Positions 44,895 to 55,779 of a stretch of 64,000 bases of DNA are shown here, one piece after another; within the stretch, counting starts at the first letter, position 1, and the number at the start of each line of letters is the position of its first letter. The DNA comes from Endomychus coccineus (taxonomy: Eukaryota > Arthropoda > Insecta > Coleoptera > Endomychidae). The notes beneath the pieces are model-generated. The model saw only the letters and a list, made by a program, of their open reading frames with translations, made no database searches and had not been told where the DNA came from. The DNA lies in the NCBI GenBank assembly GCA_958510875.1, contig OY294067.1, forward strand, positions 247,333,736-247,397,735, given 5' to 3'. The position numbers and the translations under genes are program-made.

Positions 44895-45002
44895 GAGCCA
44901 GACGTGAAGGCACTGATAAACCATCCGAAAGTGATATAGTAAAACACCCTCAAAGTGTTTGGCGAACCTAGATGTTCCAACACCATTTGCCGGAAAGCGG
45001 GG

Positions 45003-45480
45003 GAGTTTTCTCCAGAAATTGAAATTATTTCAAATGACTGTGAATAAATGCCCGTTATAACTTATTTATGTGGCTATTGCTCATACATTGAAACAAAAAA
45101 ATTGAAATGTGAAGTATGTAAGTTGAATTTATTGTTTCATCAGGGCATTTATCAGTTGAAAACTCTCACAGTCTTATGAAAAATTCAAGTAGTGGTGGTT
45201 CATCTTATCCCAAAGAAACTGTGAGCCATTTGGTTATGTTGAAATATATCATTTTCGATGAATTATTTCAAAAACACGAAGAAAAGTTTCTTATAATTTT
45301 AAATAACCGTATGGTCCTCTGTGACTCAGTTTTAAAGCATATAACAGGAGAGAACTATGTTCAAAATTTTGTTGGCTGTTGAACTCACACAGAGAAGGAT
45401 ATTGCTTACCCCTTTATTGAATGCATAAGTAACACATTGTTGAATAATTATTGCTCAAGATCTAATATTGGTTGAAGTGA
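45003..45480 (+). pseudogene. P-element/THAP9-like transposase C-terminal fragment
   Basis: It reads EFSPEIEIISNDCE, a stop, MPVITYLCGYCSYIETKKLK then CEVCKLNLLFHQ (the Y-x-x-G-Y...K-L-K-C-x-x-C block of P-like and THAP9-like transposases). After a frame change near 45175 comes SSSGGSSYPKETVSHLVMLK, FQKHEEKFLIILNNRM and HTEKDIAYPFIECISNTLLN. The catalytic centre lies upstream in such proteins and is absent. It begins within a few bases of the tandem array end. Confidence 0.5.
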
Positions 45481-45806
45481 ACGAAAAAAGTTGAGTACAT
45501 AAGGCAGTAGCTGGTAATTATCATAATACATGGAGTAGTAATTTTTACAATAATAACTAGTATACTATATGCATGATTTCTGTTTTCAAATTTTGTTTGG
45601 TTAATCAAAAAAAGCAGTTTGGGTGTAACTGACTATTCTCTTGTTTGAAGATCGGGTGTAAAAATTGTACCTATCTTTCTTAAGGGGTGAGCATAGGTTT
45701 TTGGATAACAGTGACTTTACTCTTATTTTGAGGTTCACAAGTGTACAGAATTATACATAAAAATTCTCGGGAAATAGGTCACATCAACACTTTGTTTTAA
45801 ATATTC

Positions 45807-45848
45807 GTCTTTACGTACGTTTCGGTCTCACGACCATCATCAGAAGAC
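45807..45848 (-). ncRNA. Hammerhead-like ribozyme, PLE family B left arm
   Basis: - strand: GUCUU (stem I), CUGAUGA, U, stem II GGUC-GUGA-GACC, GAAAC, GUAC, GUA, AAGAC (stem I partner, five perfect pairs). ACGUACGU spans stem III as an 8-nt palindrome. All invariant core residues are present. The single U between A9 and stem II is non-canonical. Confidence 0.7.
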
Positions 45849-46381
45849 TCACTATGTCTAAAAAAGGGTTTACTAAAACTAATTATAGCACAAGCGTCCA
45901 AATCGCACAATTTAGCTTCAATCAAAAGAGCCCACACCGTCGAAACGAACAGAACTACGAATAATCGAAATTGTATAGTCAGTATTAAAGTATAAAAACT
46001 TTTTTGTAGTAAGAATCCGCTATTCAGTAATATTATTAAAATATATGAGTGCATATTGATTGGTATTCTCACAACAACTGAGAAGAACGAAGTTATTTGT
46101 CAAGTATCTACTTTCGAAACCAGATGTGTAGGATTTATGAGTAGGTACTTAAGAACGGTTTCAGACCTGTACTGGAAAATTACTATTACGAATTTTTCCT
46201 AAAAACGTTTTCAACAATTATAAAGACGTATGTAAGAATAATTAATACTGACGATACAATTTCGATTATTCGTAGTTCTGTTCGTTTAGACGGCGTGGGC
46301 TCTTTTGATTGAAGTTAAATTGTGCGATTTGGACGCTTGTGCTATAATTAGTTTTAGTAAACCCCTTTTTAGACATAGTGA

Positions 46382-46423
46382 GTCTTCTGATGATGGTCGT
46401 GAGACCGAAACGTACGTAAAGAC
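46382..46423 (+). ncRNA. Hammerhead-like ribozyme, PLE family B right arm
   Basis: Identical in sequence to the left-arm motif: GUCUU 46382-46386, CUGAUGA 46387-46393, stem II 46395-46406, GAAAC 46407-46411, GUA 46416-46418, AAGAC 46419-46423. The predicted cut is after A46418. Confidence 0.7.
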
Positions 46424-46520
46424 GAATATTTAAAACAAAGTGTTAATGTGACCTATTTCCCGAGAATTTTTATGTGTAATTCATACTGGGTCAAGAATCT
46501 TATTATTAAGTGTACAGAAT

Positions 46521-47865
46521 CTAATTAAAATTGGTACTTGTCTACTTCGAAGGATGACGAAGGAGGTTGAATGTTTCTTTAGGAATCTCTTGTAGACAGT
46601 GACTTCCCTATTATTTTGGAAGTCGACTGTGCAAAATTTCATCAAAACCGCTACCTGCCTGTACCGACTGTGCACACTTAACCATAACGTCTGGATTTTA
46701 TACAGAAATATATAATGTTTGGATATTCTACCCATATGATAATGGTATCAATACCATCTAGATACTTCAATTCAATTGCTAGTGGAAGGTGTTTATTCTC
46801 CATTGATTCACTTTGGTCCAGAATCACTTACTGGATTTTTAGTCATAACCCTTTCTAAATAATTGTTTTAGGGAAACTTCTCAAATCCCCCCTTCGGATT
46901 TGGCTTCCTTCACTTAATTTAAAGGATAATTTGATAAAGTGCACATGTCTTTGTTTCCTTTTCAGAATAATAACGTAGTGATCCTTTCGCCGATTGTGGT
47001 TGTTTGATTTAGGTTAGTACAGTTTTAGACCCGTATGCTTCTCAATCAAACCTGAAATGGGACATCTGTTCGCTTGATGAATGTGTATCATTTTATTGAT
47101 CATTACTTCTGAATATAAGAATGTTTTCTTTTGACCGACATCTGACGAGGCAAGTAAATTCAGATTGATTCAATAGAAAGCAATGAAATGTATCATAAAT
47201 CAACAACGTTGACTCCGACAGAACACTGGCTCAGTATCTTTGATTCTTTACAGCCAACTGAAAGTGCAAACTACTATGATTAGAATAATCGAATGCGATA
47301 GAAAGATGTTTCTCATTAATAAATAATGAATATTCCACATTGCTTCTATGACGATATGTCGTCAAATTATATGAAAACATTTTTGGTTATTGGAACATTC
47401 AGAAATCGCCAGGGCCGGACTGGCCCTAAGAAACGTCTTGGGAGCCAGATTTGATTACAGACCTTGTGTCTTTCATATTTCACCTACATACCTCTAATAT
47501 ATCGATGTTTCTTCTTAATAGCATCATGGAGATTCATTGTAATTCACATGCAAATTATTTTTGAAACGATATTACTCGTCAAAAATCAAATCCAACTGTT
47601 ATGATATAAATCATAATAAAATATTCAAAGTAACAAATAACAATTATAATAGGAAATGAAGGATAAACATAAGTGTACATAAGTCGTACATAATCACTTC
47701 CAACTAGAGAGGTATATAAGTACTATCGGTCGAATTGTCTATACACACAGGTTCAGAAACAGGTGTAATCAGATGCGCTTTCAACTGCAGAATAACACTG
47801 AATGTTTGATCATCTACATTCACAACAACTACTACTTTGACAACTGAAATTAATTTACATTTATT
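46521..47865. other. Old repeat flank, then unassigned DNA
   Basis: CAGTGACTTCCCTATTATTTTGG (about 46599) repeats the segment CAGTGACTTTACTCTTATTTTG left of the PLE insertion. Removing the insertion gives a period of about 120 bp. Beyond about 46750 nothing is recognised. Confidence 0.5.
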
Positions 47866-47869
47866 GTAA

Positions 47870-48232
47870 GAGTTAAATGATAATCTTTTTAATGCCAAAC
47901 AAAGAACAGTCAAATACAGAAAATCCGGTAGCTACAAGATTGAAAGTGTTGAGTGTCCAATGGCCTATATTGGCCAGACGGGTCGCAATTTTGAATGACG
48001 TTTCAAGGAACATATTTCTTCCGATAGTAAATTAGCAATCTTCGACTATTTTAATATTTCAAATCATAAAATAACCATAGATAATATCAAAATATTTCAT
48101 ACTTACAATAAAAGGAAGTCAATGAATCTGTTGGAAAGTTTCAAGATTAATAAATTGTGTATAAGCCCCGAATATAATACACTTAATAGCCAATTGTACC
48201 TCAATCCCTCCCCATTACTGAATCTGTGAACT
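47870..48232 (+). pseudogene. PLE GIY-YIG endonuclease fragment (second family)
   Basis: The frame reads NAKQRTVKYRKSGSYKIESV then ECPMAYIGQTGRNFE, a stop, RFKEHISSDSKLAIFDYFNI, SNHKITIDNIKIFHTYNKRK and SMNLLESFKINKL, ending in LYLNPSPLLNL. GSY...AYIG corresponds to GIY...YIG; R and EH follow at the usual distance, and SNHKI matches the conserved His region. In PLEs this domain nicks DNA at the C-terminus of the reverse transcriptase. The RT is missing, and a premature stop and small deletions make it inactive. It differs clearly from the copy at 49043. Confidence 0.75.
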
Positions 48233-48239
48233 TTATGTA

Positions 48240-48885
48240 TACATAAATCCACAAGTTGCTTCTATATTCACTTGATAATGATGTAATAGTCGAACCCCTC
48301 ATTATATTGAGAAATTAATTAACTCTGAAAATGGTTACTTATTTCTGCTTAACATTGTACAAGGGGAGTGAGCGCTCTGCATATAGACATGTCCAGGACC
48401 AACCCTCTAAATACTTGGTAGTGTTTAATTTGTCTAGCTTCGGCTCAAGTTGTATATAAGTTGTATATACAAATATACATAATCAAGCGAAACTTGAACT
48501 ATATTCTGAAAAAAGGCTAAAATTTTAATTACCTGAACATAACAGAGAAAATCACATTTTAGGCAGGAATATAAAGTTATTAATTTTCTGGATGTATAAA
48601 ATTGTTTAACTTTTGAACATACATGTTCGAGCTGCTTTCTATACATATTCAGGACGGGGAAATTTGAAGGCTGAAAAATGAGAAATTCTGTATAAACTTC
48701 GACATGACTCGATAATCTACTCCCTCTAGCATTAACTACCCTGTCCGTCAGTCCATTCGTCACTACACGTATCATCATGAGATGTTTTGCCTAGTTCTTT
48801 TCTTTGATATTGGCATCGTTAATGTCAAGGGAAACTCTAGATTTAAAAATTATGTATTTGATTCATCTTCAAAAGGAGCTGTTTC
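48240..48885. other. Unassigned DNA
   Basis: A 114-codon - strand frame (48434-48778) has no recognisable motif and is not supported as a gene. Confidence 0.4.
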
Positions 48886-48940
48886 TGTTGGAAACAATGA
48901 CTTCCGGATGGATTCCGCTCCACAATAGCACGACTTGATG

Positions 48941-48979
48941 CCGACGTTTCGCCAATCATTACAGGTGGCATCTTCAGGG
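48941..48979 (-). ncRNA. Hammerhead-like motif, PLE family A
   Basis: CUGAAGA, U, GCC...GGC stem II with a 13-nt loop, GAAAC, GUC in the tail directly after the endonuclease frame. It ties this motif family to a PLE protein. Confidence 0.5.
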
Positions 48980-49042
48980 TAGGCTTGATGCTTGAACTGA
49001 AACTGATTCTACAGTAGCGGTATTTATTGTTGGAAAAATCCA

Positions 49043-49447
49043 TCACGCTACACAGCTCCCAGCCTTTATTCCGGTGGTTAACTCCGTTCTGGAACCATGG
49101 CCTTGTCGATGTGCGAAGTGGAATTTTCGAGGATGGGCTTCCAAATGTTGGGAAGGGATATTACCTGAGTCACGGTTTAGATTATTTGGATGTTGCAGGA
49201 TTTCTATCGCTTCAAGGACTTTTTGCCGATAAAAGTTAGGGGCTTGGGCTAAGATTTTAGTATTTATTTGATGATAAGTGTCAAACTTGTGTTCCGCAAG
49301 AGCAGATCTACTGGTGTCACGAAGCTCTGTACAGCGCTCATGTTCTCTCACAAGAGTAGCTACTGAACGACCTGTTTCACCAATGTAGACTGTACCGTAA
49401 GAACAGGAAATGCTATAAGCACCTTCTAAGTGAAGAGGATCACACAT
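49043..49447 (-). pseudogene. PLE GIY-YIG endonuclease C-terminus (family A)
   Basis: An open frame of 134 codons: CDPLHLEGAYSISCSYGTVY, IGETGRSVATLVREHERCTE, LRDTSRSALAEHKFDTYHQI, NTKILAQAPNFYRQKVLEAI, EILQHPNNLNRDSGNIPSQH. GAY...VYIG is the GIY-YIG motif. The Arg usually found after GRSVxT appears as Leu, so activity is doubtful, and AEH with a later HQIN match the Glu/His region. It ends RTELTTGIKAGSCVA, near the tail. No RT lies upstream (beyond 49450), hence truncated. It would nick DNA for target-primed reverse transcription. Confidence 0.85.
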
Positions 49448-49454
49448 GTATCAG

Positions 49455-50285
49455 CGTTATGAAAATGAGAGCGTCAAAAAATTCAAATGTACTTGTACGG
49501 AAAACCTGTACAGAATAATTATTTTCGAATAAAATTAATATAATGTACGTTATCTGTAATAAAGAGATCGACAATATTGAGTTACAGTAATAGAATAATT
49601 AATTAATGGCTGCTAGTGTGAATCATTCCTTAGGGTTCAGTTGCAGTCTAAACATGTTCAGCAATTAATTAATAGTTTGGCTTGTAAAACTTTATTAATT
49701 AACGGGTATCGGCATTTGTAAGTCATTGCACAAATAACATCTCGAATGCTCATAAACAGTAATTGTCATGTATAATTGATTTTCCAACGTAAAATAAAAT
49801 AAAGAATATTATTTCAACATAAAAGTTTCTTTACCTAATACCAAAACAAAGATATCCTGCAGATTTACTATCATTCAAGAACGATCTCTGATGAATGCGG
49901 TTGATTTAAAGCAAGAAAGGAAAATGTATCCAACAATGTGAATCAATGGCTCAGGTTCCATTTGAAATTATTTGGCCCTAGAAAATCTAAGCCAGTATAC
50001 TTGCCGTTGCAAATGCTGGGGCCAGTCTGAACTTACCAAAACGTCATGACCGTTGGAGGTTCGCAACGGTTATTTTGAAGAATCAACAGTTTCTGTATCT
50101 GATCCAAGGAACTAATGAGAAATCTGAACAAAAGACTTCAAATCAAGAGGTTGAACATATTTCTTCTGAAAAGATATACAAAATATTTTCATTTTCATTT
50201 GTAACCAGTCTGAATGTCACTTATTTTCTTTCACTATCAATTTGCAATTCAGTTTCTCATTATCTACTAGCCAGTGACCTATAAG
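49455..50285. other. Unassigned DNA
   Basis: Short frames without motifs only. Confidence 0.5.
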
Positions 50286-50287
50286 CA

Positions 50288-50318
50288 ACACGTGAGTTAT
50301 AACTCATAACTCACGTGT
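50288..50318. repeat. Perfect 13-bp palindrome, 5-nt loop
   Basis: ACACGTGAGTTAT, AACTC, ATAACTCACGTGT. Contains an E-box (CACGTG) in each arm. It sits just before the tandem repeat at 50360. Confidence 0.9.
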
Positions 50319-50359
50319 ACATGAAATATATATGTTGGAACTTTACTTTATTATAATTA

Positions 50360-50860
50360 TTAAACTGATCCCATTGGTAATGTAGAATTCAGCAAACTTG
50401 TAATGGAACAAGATTGAATCCAGAAAATATTGGAACAATTACGTCTTACAATAAAATTATTGTACAATAAACCTTTAAAGTTTTATGATAAACTGATCTC
50501 ATTGGAATCATATATGGAATTCAGCAAACACGTGATGAAACAAGATCGAATCCAGAAAATGTTGGAACTATTATGTCTTACAATAAAACTATTGTACAAT
50601 AAACCTTTCATGATAAACTGATCCTATTGATATATTTGGAATTCAGCAAACACGTAACGGAACAATATCGAATCTAGAAAATGTTGGAATTATTAATTCT
50701 TACAATTGTAAAATAAGTGTCATGATAAACTGATCCTATTGAAATTTCTAGAATTCAGCAAACGATGAAATGGAACAAAAGTTACTACTATATTTGGCAA
50801 TAATATTATTATGCAATGAACGTTTGACATTTTCTGATGAACTGATCCCAAAGATATATT
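50360..50860. repeat. Degenerate tandem repeat, 112-128 bp, about 4 units
   Basis: Each unit has AAACTGATC(C/T), GAATTCAGCAAAC, GGAACAA, TCGAATC(C/T)AGAAAATGTTGG and ACAATAAA(A/C)(T/C). Units start near 50363, 50490, 50615, 50727 and 50840, with divergence rising to the right. Confidence 0.85.
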
Positions 50861-51042
50861 AGAAATTAAGCATACGATTTTCATATGGATTCTCAGTTTC
50901 CAATTACGTAACAAGGGAGTATTCGGTTGATTTCTGTAGATTCTTTGTGTAATGTCGGAGTTACTATCATTATTCAGGAAATAAGCATTGTAGCATCTAG
51001 CAATTTTGTCTTCCATCATTTCATTTGCTGAAATAGAGTTAG

Positions 51043-52213
51043 AGTTCGAAAAATTTTAACAGTAAGACGGATTTGAATGCGGTTTTGTGCATTCGATTGG
51101 TTAGAGCTTCAGGAAACTTTGTGACCTAAATTGATTCATAATAAATTAAAAATATGCAATTTGCATAAATAATATGCATTTTATAATTGACCGTAAATAC
51201 TAAATTCACAATTCGGTTAATAGTGATGAAAATGATTCCAAACTCGTTACTCGGGGGGTTTTGGGGTCATTGAACACGAATATCGCGACAGAATTGGTCT
51301 TCGAGATACCTGGTGCCCAGGGTTAACGGTATCCCCGTCGTCTTCTGAAGTTTTCGGGAAATTCGTTATATAATCAGTCCAAACTCGTTACTCGGGGGGT
51401 TTTTGGTGTCGCTGACCACGAATATCGCGACAGAATTGGTCTACGAGGTACTTGGTGCCCAGGGTAAACGGTATACTAGTTGTCTCCATGAATTAATGTT
51501 ATTATTACATGATTTTTAATGAAACTTTGTACATGCTTGTAAATTATGCACTCAAATGTTGTACACAAGGTGTAAATTCTGGTGACCAGTCGTACAAAAT
51601 GTATCTACTGAATTTTTTTTATAATTTGGCGCTTTCAGTATAGTTGGTACCAGTGATACGATACATGATGATGCGATTCTGTGGTGTCTTGCGAGGGGAA
51701 GACACAATGTAAACTCTCCGAAAAGGGCTGCAAGTTAGAAGTTCTTCGTCTTCTTCTACAGTGTGCGTACACTGTATTAATACCGTGCACGTGTATTTTA
51801 TTTACTGCAACAACGAGTTTCCTCTTCCCTCTCTTCCCAAAAACCCTCGAGTAACGAGTTTGGACCGATTATATAACGAATTTCCCGAAAACTCCAGAAG
51901 ACGACGGTGATAACGTTCACTGTGTGCACCAGGTACCTCAGAGACCAATTTTGTCACGATAATCGTGTTCAGCGACCCCAAAAACTCCCGAGTTACGAGT
52001 TTGGAATCATTTTCATCACTATTAACCGAATTTTGAATTTAGTATTTACGATCAATTTAAAATGCAATCATAAAATACATATTACTTATTCAAATTGCAT
52101 ATTTTAAATTCCTTATAAATCAATTTAGGTCAAAAAGTTTCCTGAAGCTTTAACGAATCGAATGCACAAAACCCCATTCAAATCCGTCTTATACTGTTCA
52201 AATTTTTCGAACT
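51043..52213. mobile_element. Fold-back DNA element, about 1.17 kb
   Basis: Left end AGTTCGAAAAATTTTAACAG mirrors right end CTGTTCAAATTTTTCGAACT. Blocks AAGACGGATTTGAATGCGGT, GTTTTGTGCATTCGATT, CAATTCGGTTAATAGTGATG and ATTCCAAACTCGTTACTCGG are mirrored on the right arm in reverse order. The left arm contains an extra tandem copy (about 145 bp) starting TCCAAACTCGTTACTCGGGG. The middle (51490-51830) has no transposase. A non-autonomous element with arms of 300 bp or more. Confidence 0.85.
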
Positions 52214-52219
52214 TCAGTG

Positions 52220-52955
52220 CTTCGTTTCCGCGACTATATAGAACGTGGTTTAACATGTAAGTCGTGTTTCAAAAAATATATTATAGCGTTACCTACCTAG
52301 TTCATTGTCCGAATTAGACAGATGAATTGTTTGTACAGGAGTAGATCGCTTGGAACTCCCTGGTATGGATGACCATAATAAAACCCGTAATATAGCTAGC
52401 GGATCGGTTCGATTCTACCATAAGCTCTAATGCGTAGCGTAGAAATACAAATATAACGTATCGATAACCTAACCATCCCATTTGCAGTATATCGGTGTAT
52501 TTAATGAAATAGCCCTTACCAGCATAAACTGACTCTCCTGAATCAAAAATATTCACTAATCAGTAGCACAATTATTCCTTCATATCATTTCAAACTGTAG
52601 ACATACTTGAACGTAACATTCAAGAAATTTCGCATATATTTCAAAACAAGTTCTTACAACGAACAAATGCTATCTCATTCGAATCTTCTCTTGGATTATC
52701 TAATGTTAGGATATGATTAAGAACACTGCAAGTTTGGTTGTTTGAACGGTTCTGGAGAAATTGGAGCTATAGTTAGGAGTATTTATGAGCGTTGTTGAAT
52801 CTATCAAACAGTAGGAGAAAATACTTGGAATAACTCTAAGAATCCAACTTAAATACCGATAAATGTTGATTGTAAGAGACCAGTATATTATTGTGATGAT
52901 TGTGATTCATAGATTCATAATGCGCCTGTTGTCAGTACCTTATCTCGTGATAGCT
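52220..52955. other. Unassigned DNA
   Basis: No supported feature. Confidence 0.5.
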
Positions 52956-52959
52956 CGAG

Positions 52960-53330
52960 TCAATTGATTCCTTTCACTCGAACCATGAATAATATTCTAT
53001 TCCTATTTTGTGCCATGAGCTACTCTACAGTCCAGCGGCTACTCATCATCTACAAAAACATACTCTCAAGCTCTTAGACTCTATTCATAAGTGAGCAATC
53101 GCAGGATAGTAGATGATCTCTCCCTTTTCCATAGATATTCTCATGGTTGATGCTCATCAGAAATCTTGTCTGTTATTCTACCACGAGCCTACAAGGTAGG
53201 CAGACTAGACGATTTCAAGCTGTCAACCTTTCGTTGTTAGGCATGAGACCTGCAGAACTCCTTTCTACCAGACTTCATTTTTCTATCGGACGGTGAAGTT
53301 CTAAGAATATTCAGTATATGTTTTCCTCTC
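52960..53330 (+). pseudogene. Non-LTR RT 3' remnant (family 1, copy D)
   Basis: It matches the 3' part of copies A and B at the DNA level: GTGCCATGAGCTACTCTACA, CATCTACAAA, ATAGATATTCTCATGG, TGCTCATCAGAAATCTTGTC, CTACCAGACTTCATTTTTCT. Frames are shattered (FCAMSYSTVQRLLIIY). The oldest of the four copies. Confidence 0.65.
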
Positions 53331-53334
53331 ATAA

Positions 53335-55775
53335 GTCATAATATAAAATTTTTTTCAGAATGAAATGTAAAGCTCAAAACTGTTTAACTGTTGAACAACT
53401 TCCAATGGGCCGTATAGCCATTGTAGCTTGAAGGTTATGTTATCGGGAAATTCAAACGGTTTAGAGTTAGACTAGTTCAACGCTCTCCTTGAACTGTATT
53501 GTTGCAGTTTATATCTAGTGACATTGAAAATTTACCATACCAAAATATTGCATCATCAAAGTGCTCTTTCATTGTATTTTCGCAGAATACTCTGCAGCTA
53601 TATTCTATAATCGTTACACTCACTATCTTGAGCAAATATGTTTTGGAGCATTTTAGATTAATCGTGATTCTTCTATATCAAATATTCAGACTTTTGACTC
53701 TGATAGAATCGTCACACTATTCATTCGAGGATAATCTATACATTTTTTTGTTCTCCTTTATTATCTCAGATTTGTCATATACCTACATTCACAGTGGATG
53801 CTGATTGAGATTTGGAAGTTGAGAAATCAGATCATGAATGTGATGTGGAGATTTATAATAAATATTTATAACGGTTATATGATGTAAGTAGATAGTCAAT
53901 AATATATTATCAAGTCACTCCCTTGGATGTTTTATTATGACCATGGACAACAATGAGTCTGGAGTACCTATTCATAATAATAGGACATGACAGGAACCAA
54001 TTAATCGTTGAAGGCGGTAAACGCCAAATTCATTAAACCTCTGAAATAGTTTCGCGATGAACTTTGTCAACCGGCTTGGAGAAATCGGTGCCATCAGAAT
54101 CTTATTATCCATCGCTTAACCTAGATAATCAATATATTATCAAAAGTTATTTACACCGTTCTGGAGACATCACACCTAAATAAGTGAACAATACAGTATA
54201 TTTGAGTTTCGTTTTATAGAACCGGTTTATTGAATTGTTCACAAAGCTAACAGCTCTTCCAGATTTATGAACAAGCAACAAGTGACAATGAAGAAAGAAC
54301 AAGTATGTCAGTGATCTTGGCTTCGAAATTCAAAAGCCAAGATAAGTGTTTGTTGCCTCAAAATCAACTCACTTCAAATGTAAACAAAAAGTAAATTTGT
54401 GAAGAAGGCGAAAGCCAAATAGCGTCAATCGTTCAAATTGCTGAAATTTAAGAAAAGCCATAACTTACTTTAGATAAATCAACAGATGAAAGCCACGACA
54501 AATTATATAATATTCCAAATATATCAACATAACTACTGCTCTCTTCACTTCAATTTTATTCTGTACTACATATCTTCTGAATATTATGTGGTATCTAGCT
54601 TACAAATTGATCATCATATCGAAAAAATGAATTATCCATCCAAATATATTATTGTGGCTAATTAAAATATTTGACAACCACCTTCGAGGTTTCCTTTCTT
54701 GAAATATGTGTTTCATTTTATATTTTATTACAAACTTTTTTATATGCCAATTGATACATTTTATTCTAATCCTCTTCCTGGATCTCAATGGATGAAGGAA
54801 TAGGAATTCATCCGATAAATCAACCACCCACTACGCTAAGCTACAGGGGTGACAGTCGTACAATCATATATAACATCCCCGACCAAAAGCGTCAAACCGA
54901 GACCGTTGATGTTGTAGGCCCTGCAACTTCAGCGCCACAGCGTCTGATATAACTTAACGGGAAGTTATGTTTGATGTTGAAACACGAGTATAACACAGCG
55001 AATTGAGTTTTGCATTCACCAAATGTCCTTCCGTTGGTTAATTTCATTCCTTATTCAGATAGTTCGACATTTAAAATTATTTATTTATCACCAAGATAAG
55101 TGCATTCAACAAGATTCCGTAGAAGGTATAAAAATACAGCAAGGAAATAAATACCTTCTGAATTGAATGCTATTTGTGGTAACCGAAAAATTCCAAATGA
55201 ACATAAACTTTTGTTAGAAAACATTACATGTTCTACTTAAAAGAGACCCATATAATAGATAATATTGAAGATCTCTTAATAGTCAACATAGGAAAATGAG
55301 GTATTTGAAATTTAAGAAGGAATGATCGAATTATATGCATAATTTAGATGAAAGATGTAACTATTTTAAATTTAATGTTAAATCATCCCATCTGGTTTCA
55401 TGGAATGTTGAGTAACACGTAACTGAATATACAGATTCAGGACCATTAGATTTGAATATTGTCAAATTGAATGAATTGTAATCAATTCTGCTTCACTTTT
55501 TTTACATCGTTTGACTCATGGTATATTCATCCACAGCCAAAATAGAAGGAACGATGAACTTTATTCCGAAATGGAAGGATTTCCATTAATTTAGTTTTCG
55601 TGCTGCCTAAATATATATTCAAAGTTGTTTGTGCCATTTAGGACTTTGGTTGGAGGGCATCATTTATGCGAAGACATTGATGTTTTTCAAACATTTGACA
55701 ATCAATCAAGATGATCCTATGTTGAATAGTCTAGGTTACATCCATAATTATATACATCTTCCTTGCGCTGATTGA
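53335..55775. other. Unassigned AT-rich DNA
   Basis: About 2.4 kb without a supported gene or repeat. Frames at 53499-53804 and 54600-54827 lack motifs. Confidence 0.45.
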
Positions 55776-55779
55776 CATC

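Larger units (their letters stand above)
44062..45000 (-). repeat. 340-360-bp tandem array, one hammerhead per unit
   Basis: Units start at 44062, 44404 and 44765 with ATGCATA, each followed by ATACAAACACATTTCGTGT, TTGAACAGTG(G/A)CAACACG, the ribozyme segment, ATCCGAAA(G/A)TGATAT, AACACCCTCAAA and CAACACCAT(C/T)TGCCG. The third unit is about two thirds long. Between-unit divergence is moderate, with independent lesions in each. Repeat length, tandem order and a per-unit hammerhead are the hallmarks of ribozyme satellites and animal retrozymes. The ribozyme strand is -. Confidence 0.85.
45752..46507. mobile_element. Non-autonomous PLE family B element, hammerhead in each arm
   Basis: Inverted arms 45748-45988 and 46242-46482 match over 241 bp with about 7 mismatches and no indels. 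A 253-bp middle (45989-46241) has no ORF. The 13-bp sequence AAGTGTACAGAAT lies on both sides (45739-45751 and 46508-46520), an irregular-length target duplication typical of target-primed reverse transcription. Outside, the flanks rejoin into an older 120-bp repeat. A decayed relative at 40744 shares arm and middle. No GIY-YIG or RT is encoded, so proteins must come in trans. Confidence 0.85.
48890..49450 (-). mobile_element. PLE family A 3' part
   Basis: GIY-YIG coding sequence followed on the - strand by an untranslated tail with the hammerhead-like motif and CGTGCTATTGTGGAGCGGAA, ending near GGAAGTCATTGTTTCC. Only the last 560 bp remain, a 5'-truncated copy. The tail block recurs at 11920-12195 (twice) and 61205. 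Confidence 0.8.

Noticed and set aside
48434..48778. 114-codon - strand frame
   Set aside because: AT-driven composition, no motifs, and no support from context.
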